Origin: Methylococcaceae bacterium
GTDB taxonomy: Bacteria; Pseudomonadota; Gammaproteobacteria; Methylococcales; Methylococcaceae
NCBI GenBank assembly: GCA_028711365.1
Contig: JAQTSI010000008.1
Location: 1 to 34,268 of the forward strand
DNA: 34,268 bases
Reading direction: 5' to 3'
Part shown: positions 29,700 to 34,268 of the stretch, in pieces
How positions within the stretch are numbered: the first letter of the stretch is position 1
Layout: each line of letters begins with the position of its first letter
Made by a program: the position numbers and the translations under genes
Notes under the pieces: generated by a model
Told to the model about the DNA's origin: nothing
Database searches by the model: none
What the model saw: the letters and a program-made list of their open reading frames with translations, nothing else

Positions 29700-30665
29700 T
29701 TAGTGCCCCAAAGTCGAGAAGACGGCGATCGCTTTGATGACGGCGGGGCCTATGGCGACGATAAAGAAACCGGGGAAAATACATAGGACCAGAGGAAATA
29801 TCATCTTGGTGCCGAGTTTTGCCGCTTCTTCATCCGCCTTCTGCATCCGCTTGTCACGGAACTCTTCGGAATAAATGCGCAGTGTTTGTGAAATGCTGGT
29901 GCCGAAGCGCATACTCTGGCCCAGAACCGCGACCAGCCCCTTGATGTCTTCCAGTCCGGTTCGAAGGGCCAGGTTCGCCATGGCCTGAGTCCGATCCACA
30001 CCCGCGCGCATCTCGACGGTGACGAGGAGCAATTCTTCGGCCAAGGCCGGGTGAATATCGACGATCACTTGAGCCACTCGCAGTATGGCGGCATTCAGGC
30101 CTAAGCCCGCTTCCGTACAGACGACCAGCAGATCGATCGCATCGGGCAGTCCATTGCGTAGTAAACGTTGCTGCCTGACGATCCTTTTATCCAGGTAATA
30201 GCTGGGGGCGATCATGCCCAACATACCTGCCATCGCCGCATACATGATAATTTTGTGCGGTTCGAAGTTTGGAAATAATGGATACGCCAGCAGGACCAGC
30301 ACGGGAAGCGCGACCATAGCGAGTGATCGGATGAAATAATAAATCACCAGACTATTGGAAGAGCGGTAGCCGGCATGGGTCAGACGATCGATCGTGCTGT
30401 TTCGTCGACGCTGATCGCCGGGGAGGAAAACAGGGGAGAATCGATCCAGTTTTTCCGCCCAGCGCTCCGTGGCCGATACCGGTGTCGCGTCTTTGGTGAT
30501 GAGGGTATCCAGTCGTTTTCTCACCGGGTCGAAGCGCCGCGCCAATATCAATAGGCCGGCCACGCCGGCGGAGAAAATGGAGGCCGCCAGTAGAAATACC
30601 GCGAGGTTCCGGGCCAGATCCCTATTGCCCATCAAATTCGCCAAGCCTTCGACAAGAATGTTCAT
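29700..30665 (-). CDS. tadC: Tad pilus inner-membrane platform protein TadC
   Basis: The 321-residue protein has the type II secretion F domain layout: an N-terminal membrane segment (NLAVFLLAASIFSAGVAGLL), two central segments (MVALPVLVLLAYPLF, IIMYAAMAGMLGMIAPSYYL), the cytoplasmic domain with GLPDAIDLLVVCTEAGLGLN, and a C-terminal segment (MIFPLVLCIFPGFFIVAIGP). GLPDAxDLLxVCxEAGLxLxxA and FGTSIxQTLRxxSxExRxxRxxxAEExAxK are family hallmarks. It forms the platform with TadB in the inner membrane. It follows tadB by 6 nt. Confidence 0.93.
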   Translation of the reverse strand: MNILVEGLANLMGNRDLARNLAVFLLAASIFSAGVAGLLILARRFDPVRKRLDTLITKDATPVSATERWAEKLDRFSPVFLPGDQRRRNSTIDRLTHAGYRSSNSLVIYYFIRSLAMVALPVLVLLAYPLFPNFEPHKIIMYAAMAGMLGMIAPSYYLDKRIVRQQRLLRNGLPDAIDLLVVCTEAGLGLNAAILRVAQVIVDIHPALAEELLLVTVEMRAGVDRTQAMANLALRTGLEDIKGLVAVLGQSMRFGTSISQTLRIYSEEFRDKRMQKADEEAAKLGTKMIFPLVLCIFPGFFIVAIGPAVIKAIAVFSTLGH

Positions 30666-30671
30666 GGCTTA

Positions 30672-31649
30672 TCAAATTTCTATCGAAATCAGTTTCCGTA
30701 TCCAAAGGTTGCCGGCGATGAGCAATCCAACGCCCACCAGGATGGCTTTTCGTCCCATGGGGTCCTGGGTCAAGGTCGCCACATAATCCGGATTGACGAA
30801 GGTCATTGCGACAAACAAAACGAATGGAACCATGGCCAAGATCCAAGCCGAAATTCGCGACTCGGCGGTCAGTGTCAGGACGCGGCGATGGAATCGGAAC
30901 CGCCCCCGGATGAGCCGACCGATGTTTTCGAAAGTCTCCGCCAGATTGCCGCCCGTCTCCCTTTGCACCAGAACGGTCGTCACGATCGCCATCAGGGACA
31001 TGCTGGGGATTCGGTCGACCAGATTGTGCAGCGCCCAGCGCGTGTCCACTCCAAAATTGATTTCGTCGAAGGTGATGCGGAATTCGCTGGCGAGCGGTTC
31101 ATCCATCTCCGTAGCGACCAGATGCAAAGTCTCATTGAATGGATAACCCGCTCGCAAAGCGCGCGTCATGACGTCCAACGCCTCCGGCAATTGTTCTTCG
31201 AACTTGGCGAAGCGCTTGGCGAGATCGAACCTCAACTTCATGACCGGAAGCACTCCCAGGATGACAGTCCCGGCGAGGGCGAGCAGCCACAGGCGGCTCA
31301 GCATCCAGGCGAGACCTCCTCCCAATAGGCCCAACAAAAGGCTGAGCAGGACCAGCCGGTAGGCGGGAAAACCATGCCCGGAGCGTTCGATGAAGATTTC
31401 CAGCCGCCTCATCCCGGGTAGCGATTCAATCCTCTTTTCGAGAGGCGATAATTGCTTGAGATATTTCGCCCGGATCAGGGATATCTGATCCTCGGGCAGG
31501 TATTCAGCGGCCAGGGTGCCCAGTCGCCGTTTGAGCCGACGGATTTCTTGCCGCCCGGACCCAAAAGTGGGCACGACGATGGATTGGGTCAGCAGAAACA
31601 CCGCACCGAATACCAGAGCCAGGAAAACCAACAAGGTAATTTTATCCAT
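30672..31649 (-). CDS. tadB: Tad pilus inner-membrane platform protein TadB
   Basis: The 325-residue protein starts with a membrane segment (ITLLVFLALVFGAVFLL), has a paired central segment (YRLVLLSLLLGLLGGGLAWM, LLALAGTVILGVLPVM), and then the T2SSF domain with FEEQLPEALDVMTRALRAGY, DEPLASEFRITFDEINFGVD and QRETGGNLAETFENIGRLIR. The C-terminal anchors ISAWILAMVPFVLFVAMTF and KAILVGVGLLIAGNLWI complete it. QLPEALDxMxRALRAG and GGNLAExLxxI are diagnostic for TadB. It works with TadC to assemble Flp pili using the TadA ATPase, whose gene lies 12 nt upstream. Confidence 0.93.
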   Translation of the reverse strand: MDKITLLVFLALVFGAVFLLTQSIVVPTFGSGRQEIRRLKRRLGTLAAEYLPEDQISLIRAKYLKQLSPLEKRIESLPGMRRLEIFIERSGHGFPAYRLVLLSLLLGLLGGGLAWMLSRLWLLALAGTVILGVLPVMKLRFDLAKRFAKFEEQLPEALDVMTRALRAGYPFNETLHLVATEMDEPLASEFRITFDEINFGVDTRWALHNLVDRIPSMSLMAIVTTVLVQRETGGNLAETFENIGRLIRGRFRFHRRVLTLTAESRISAWILAMVPFVLFVAMTFVNPDYVATLTQDPMGRKAILVGVGLLIAGNLWIRKLISIEI

Positions 31650-31661
31650 GAGCGTTTACCG

Positions 31662-33068
31662 TTATCCGCCGCGATCGGGATCGAACAGATCGAAGGAAAG
31701 ATCGATACCCCGTTTCTGAAGTTTGTCATGGAACTTGGGAACGATGCCTGTGGCCTTGAATGAGCCCAAGACGTTTCCGTATTCGTCGATGCCTCTTCTC
31801 TGGAAGTTAAAGATTTCCGACATGGTGATGATGTCGCCTTCCATGCCCTGAATTTCCTGTATGCTGATCAGCTTTCGCTTGCCATCCTCCAATCGCGCCA
31901 GTTGCAACACCACATTGATGGCCGAGGCGATTTGCGACCGCACCATCCGAGCCGGTAGGTCCAGCCCCGTCATCGCCACCATGTTTTCCAGTCGACCCAG
32001 GGCGTCACGCGAAGAATTGGCATGCACGGTGGTCAGTGATCCATCATGACCGGTATTCATGGCTTGCAGCATGTCGAACGCCTCGTCGCTGCGCACCTCG
32101 CCAACGATGATACGGTCCGGGCGCATGCGCAGACTGTTGCGGACCAGGTCGCGCTGGCGGACCTCCCCCTTGCCCTCGATATTAGGGGGACGTGTCTCCA
32201 GCCGGACGACGTGCGGCTGCTGCAACTGCAATTCCGCCGAGTCCTCGATGGTGATGATGCGTTCGTTTGCCGATATGAAGCCGGTTAGCACATTCAGCAG
32301 GGTTGTCTTGCCCGAGCCGGTGCCTCCGGAAATGAGGACATTCAACTTCGCCTTGACGATGCCGATCAATAGGGCCGCCATCGTCTGGGTACAGGTGCCT
32401 AATTCGATGAGATCCTCCATGCGCAACCGGTCCAGGGTAAAGCGACGGATCGACAGGGTCGGCCCATCGATGGCCAGGGGTGGAATGATCGCATTGACGC
32501 GCGAGCCATCCTTGAGGCGGGCGTCGACCATCGGCGAAGACTCGTCGATGCGTCTTCCCACGGAAGAGACGATGCGGTCGATGATGTTCAGCAAATGGGC
32601 ATCGCTCTGAAAGCGCAGAGGCGTGAGTTCCAGCTTGCCGTAGCGTTCCACGTAGATTTTGCCACAACCATTGACAAGGATGTCGGCGATGCTCGGATCG
32701 ACCAGCAGCGGCTCTATGGGGCCAAGCCCAAGAATCTCGTCTTCGATACACTTGGCGAGGAACTGCCGGGCCGAGGCGTTGAGCGGGGCCGCCTGTTCGT
32801 CCATAATGCGTTCGGCCAACTCGCGAATCTGGTTTCGCGCCTGTTTTTCATCGAGGCGAGCAATTTGGGAGAGATCGATCATTCCCATCAGTTTTTGATG
32901 TATCCTCTGCAGCCAATCCCTCTCCGGCTCGCTGAGCGCCCTTACCACCAAAGGCGGAACGAATTCCACCGGGAGACGGTGCGAGGCGCCCTCATCGCCG
33001 TTTGCCCTAGGCAGCACGGGGGGATCCTCTTTGCTGAAACGTCCGATGATTCGATTTTTCAGGTCCAT
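31662..33068 (-). CDS. tadA: Tad pilus assembly/retraction ATPase TadA (CpaF)
   Basis: The 468-residue protein is a secretion-superfamily ATPase. It shows an N-terminal helical domain, [39 protein letters not shown], Walker A GGTGSGKT (248-255), the Asp box [11 protein letters not shown], Walker [20 protein letters not shown], and the His box [14 protein letters not shown]. These are all standard for CpaF/TadA and spaced as expected. It powers Flp pilus extension and, in studied species, retraction. The C-terminal domain ([19 protein letters not shown]) is the usual short cap. The start is 3 nt after the tadZ stop, so the two are one operon. Confidence 0.95.
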   Translation of the reverse strand: MDLKNRIIGRFSKEDPPVLPRANGDEGASHRLPVEFVPPLVVRALSEPERDWLQRIHQKLMGMIDLSQIARLDEKQARNQIRELAERIMDEQAAPLNASARQFLAKCIEDEILGLGPIEPLLVDPSIADILVNGCGKIYVERYGKLELTPLRFQSDAHLLNIIDRIVSSVGRRIDESSPMVDARLKDGSRVNAIIPPLAIDGPTLSIRRFTLDRLRMEDLIELGTCTQTMAALLIGIVKAKLNVLISGGTGSGKTTLLNVLTGFISANERIITIEDSAELQLQQPHVVRLETRPPNIEGKGEVRQRDLVRNSLRMRPDRIIVGEVRSDEAFDMLQAMNTGHDGSLTTVHANSSRDALGRLENMVAMTGLDLPARMVRSQIASAINVVLQLARLEDGKRKLISIQEIQGMEGDIITMSEIFNFQRRGIDEYGNVLGSFKATGIVPKFHDKLQKRGIDLSFDLFDPDRGG

Positions 33069-33071
33069 CGT

Positions 33072-34268
33072 TTAGGCTTCCGATAAGAGTCTTGACAGGA
33101 ATTGTCTGAACATCCCTTGATCGACTGAATGCCTCTTGCCGCCAAGCGTCTCGGCCAATTTCTGGATCGCCCGGGTGGTTGGTGAGTTGGGCGCGTGGTC
33201 GGCAATCGGGATACCCAGATTGGACGCCGTGCTCAAATTCTTGAAATCGTTGGGTATCACGGTGATCGACCTCGATGCCAAAGCGCTCTCCACCTCCCTC
33301 AATTCGAAGGCATTATTACGTTCGTAACGGTTGAGGATAGGCATGATTCGGTCCAACGGCAAACCCAAGTCTTGCGTCATGATGTGAATCATCCGGTGCG
33401 CATCCCGCACGCTGGAAAGATCCTGTTGCATCACGATCATGACATGGTCGGCTTGTTCCAGAATCACGTTGAAGACCGGATCGATCTGACGCGGCAGATC
33501 AACCACCAGGTGATCGTAACATTTGCAGGCGAGTTCGATGAGGCGTTTAAGGCGCTTTTCATCGATTTCGCCCGGCAGGATGATCTCACTTTCCGGGCCA
33601 TTCAAAACATGCAAGCCGCTGGCATGTTTCGCCACATAACCCATCAAGGCGATTTCGTCCAGGGACTCGATCGAGGCCAAAGCATCCATGAGACCTTGCG
33701 GCGATTCAAGATTCAACCTCAGGCATTGCGTCCCGAACTGGAGATCAAGATCCAGCAGTAGCGTCTGCAGACCTTCCCGGGTGACGAAGGCGTGGGCCAG
33801 GGCGCAGGCAAGGGTGGAGGCGCCGGCTCCACCCTTGGCATTGACCACGGCGGTGAGCGAGCGCTCCGAAACGGTACGGTCATTGAAATCTTCCTTGAGG
33901 ATCTTGCGCACCGCGACCAGGCTGTCATCGACGATCTTCTGCCCCATGATGAAATCGCGTGCTCCGGCCTGCATGGCGAGCCGCATGAGTTGGGCGTCGG
34001 CCATGCCCCGATCGTAGACGATCAGGGTGATGGGGCGAGACTGCCGGGCCTGCTTGGCCAGCGCTTCCAGTTCCATTTCGGCCTTGACGCCCAGGAAGTG
34101 GATCAGCATATCGGCTTTGAAATCGGAGCTGTCAGGAAAATGTTCACCTTGACTGTTCAGAACCCGTGACTGGATTTTGACACCGGGAAATTGGCCGACC
34201 AGGCCCTTGAGGATTTCCATGTTGGCTTCTCCATGCCCGGTCAGCAATAGTTGGATGGTTCTTCTCAT
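33072..34268 (-). CDS. tadZ: Tad pilus localisation protein TadZ/CpaE (MinD-like), start at window edge
   Basis: The 398 residues comprise an atypical receiver-like N-terminal domain (1-125, ADMLIHFLG, PITLIVYDRGMADAQLMRLA) and a MinD/ParA-type ATPase with deviant Walker A KGGAGAST (145-152). Further landmarks are LLLDLDLQFGTQCL, YDHLVVDLPRQIDPVF and VMQQDLSSVRDAHRM. TadZ places the Tad machine at a cell site, often a pole. The ATG at 34266-34268 is the last codon of the window, so the gene may start there or extend further right. It precedes tadA by 3 nt. Upstream Tad genes (secretin, prepilin peptidase, flp) are presumably outside the window. Confidence 0.88.
   Translation of the reverse strand: MRRTIQLLLTGHGEANMEILKGLVGQFPGVKIQSRVLNSQGEHFPDSSDFKADMLIHFLGVKAEMELEALAKQARQSRPITLIVYDRGMADAQLMRLAMQAGARDFIMGQKIVDDSLVAVRKILKEDFNDRTVSERSLTAVVNAKGGAGASTLACALAHAFVTREGLQTLLLDLDLQFGTQCLRLNLESPQGLMDALASIESLDEIALMGYVAKHASGLHVLNGPESEIILPGEIDEKRLKRLIELACKCYDHLVVDLPRQIDPVFNVILEQADHVMIVMQQDLSSVRDAHRMIHIMTQDLGLPLDRIMPILNRYERNNAFELREVESALASRSITVIPNDFKNLSTASNLGIPIADHAPNSPTTRAIQKLAETLGGKRHSVDQGMFRQFLSRLLSEA

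Overview
The window is about 34 kb of dense, fairly GC-rich bacterial chromosome. Gene content suggests a free-living, Gram-negative, probably gammaproteobacterial species: a Tad pilus locus, cobalamin genes, periplasmic lipoproteins, an exported multicopper oxidase and an L,D-transpeptidase. No marker gene fixes the genus. A methylotroph-type gammaproteobacterium would fit but is a guess.

Layout. (1) 2-4747 (+): the 3' part of a giant exported-type protein with ten tandem DUF11-like repeats. It ends at a strong intrinsic terminator and faces a convergent L,D-transpeptidase (4957-6039, -). (2) 6416-8008 (+): an NCS2-like permease. (3) 8284-17987 (+): a tightly packed run of eight genes: HemN-like radical SAM enzyme, Spy/CpxP-like periplasmic protein, HydE/PylB-like radical SAM enzyme, SAM methyltransferase with an apparent signal peptide, EamA transporter, ABC ATPase, FtsX-type permease and HlyD-type adaptor. 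The order reads as 'make or modify a compound, then export it'. I recognise no described pathway with this gene set, so it is the best candidate here for an undescribed system. (4) 17988-18772: decayed intergenic DNA with a palindromic element and membrane-peptide remnants. (5) 18773-21777 (-): a cassette array with attC-like sites after its small genes and no integrase in view. It holds two paralogous antitoxin-like genes, a coupled pair of conserved small genes, a frameshifted zinc-ribbon gene, a flavodoxin-fold oxidoreductase and an OB-fold lipoprotein. It ends beside a truncated glutathione S-transferase gene. (6) 22181-22972 (+): a methyltransferase, convergent with a four-gene overlapping cobalamin operon (23128-26754, -). 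That operon's CobJ carries an unusual C-terminal domain resembling ChuX/HutX haem-utilisation proteins. (7) 26804-28404 (-): a small lipoprotein, then a complete-site multicopper oxidase preceded by a Fur-box-like sequence. (8) 28714-34268 (-): tadZ-tadA-tadB-tadC-tadD, the ATPase and inner-membrane platform of a Tad (Flp) pilus. The rest of that locus presumably lies beyond the right edge.

No rRNA, tRNA, CRISPR array or transposase gene was seen. All family assignments come from reading motifs in the translated sequence; no database search was run.
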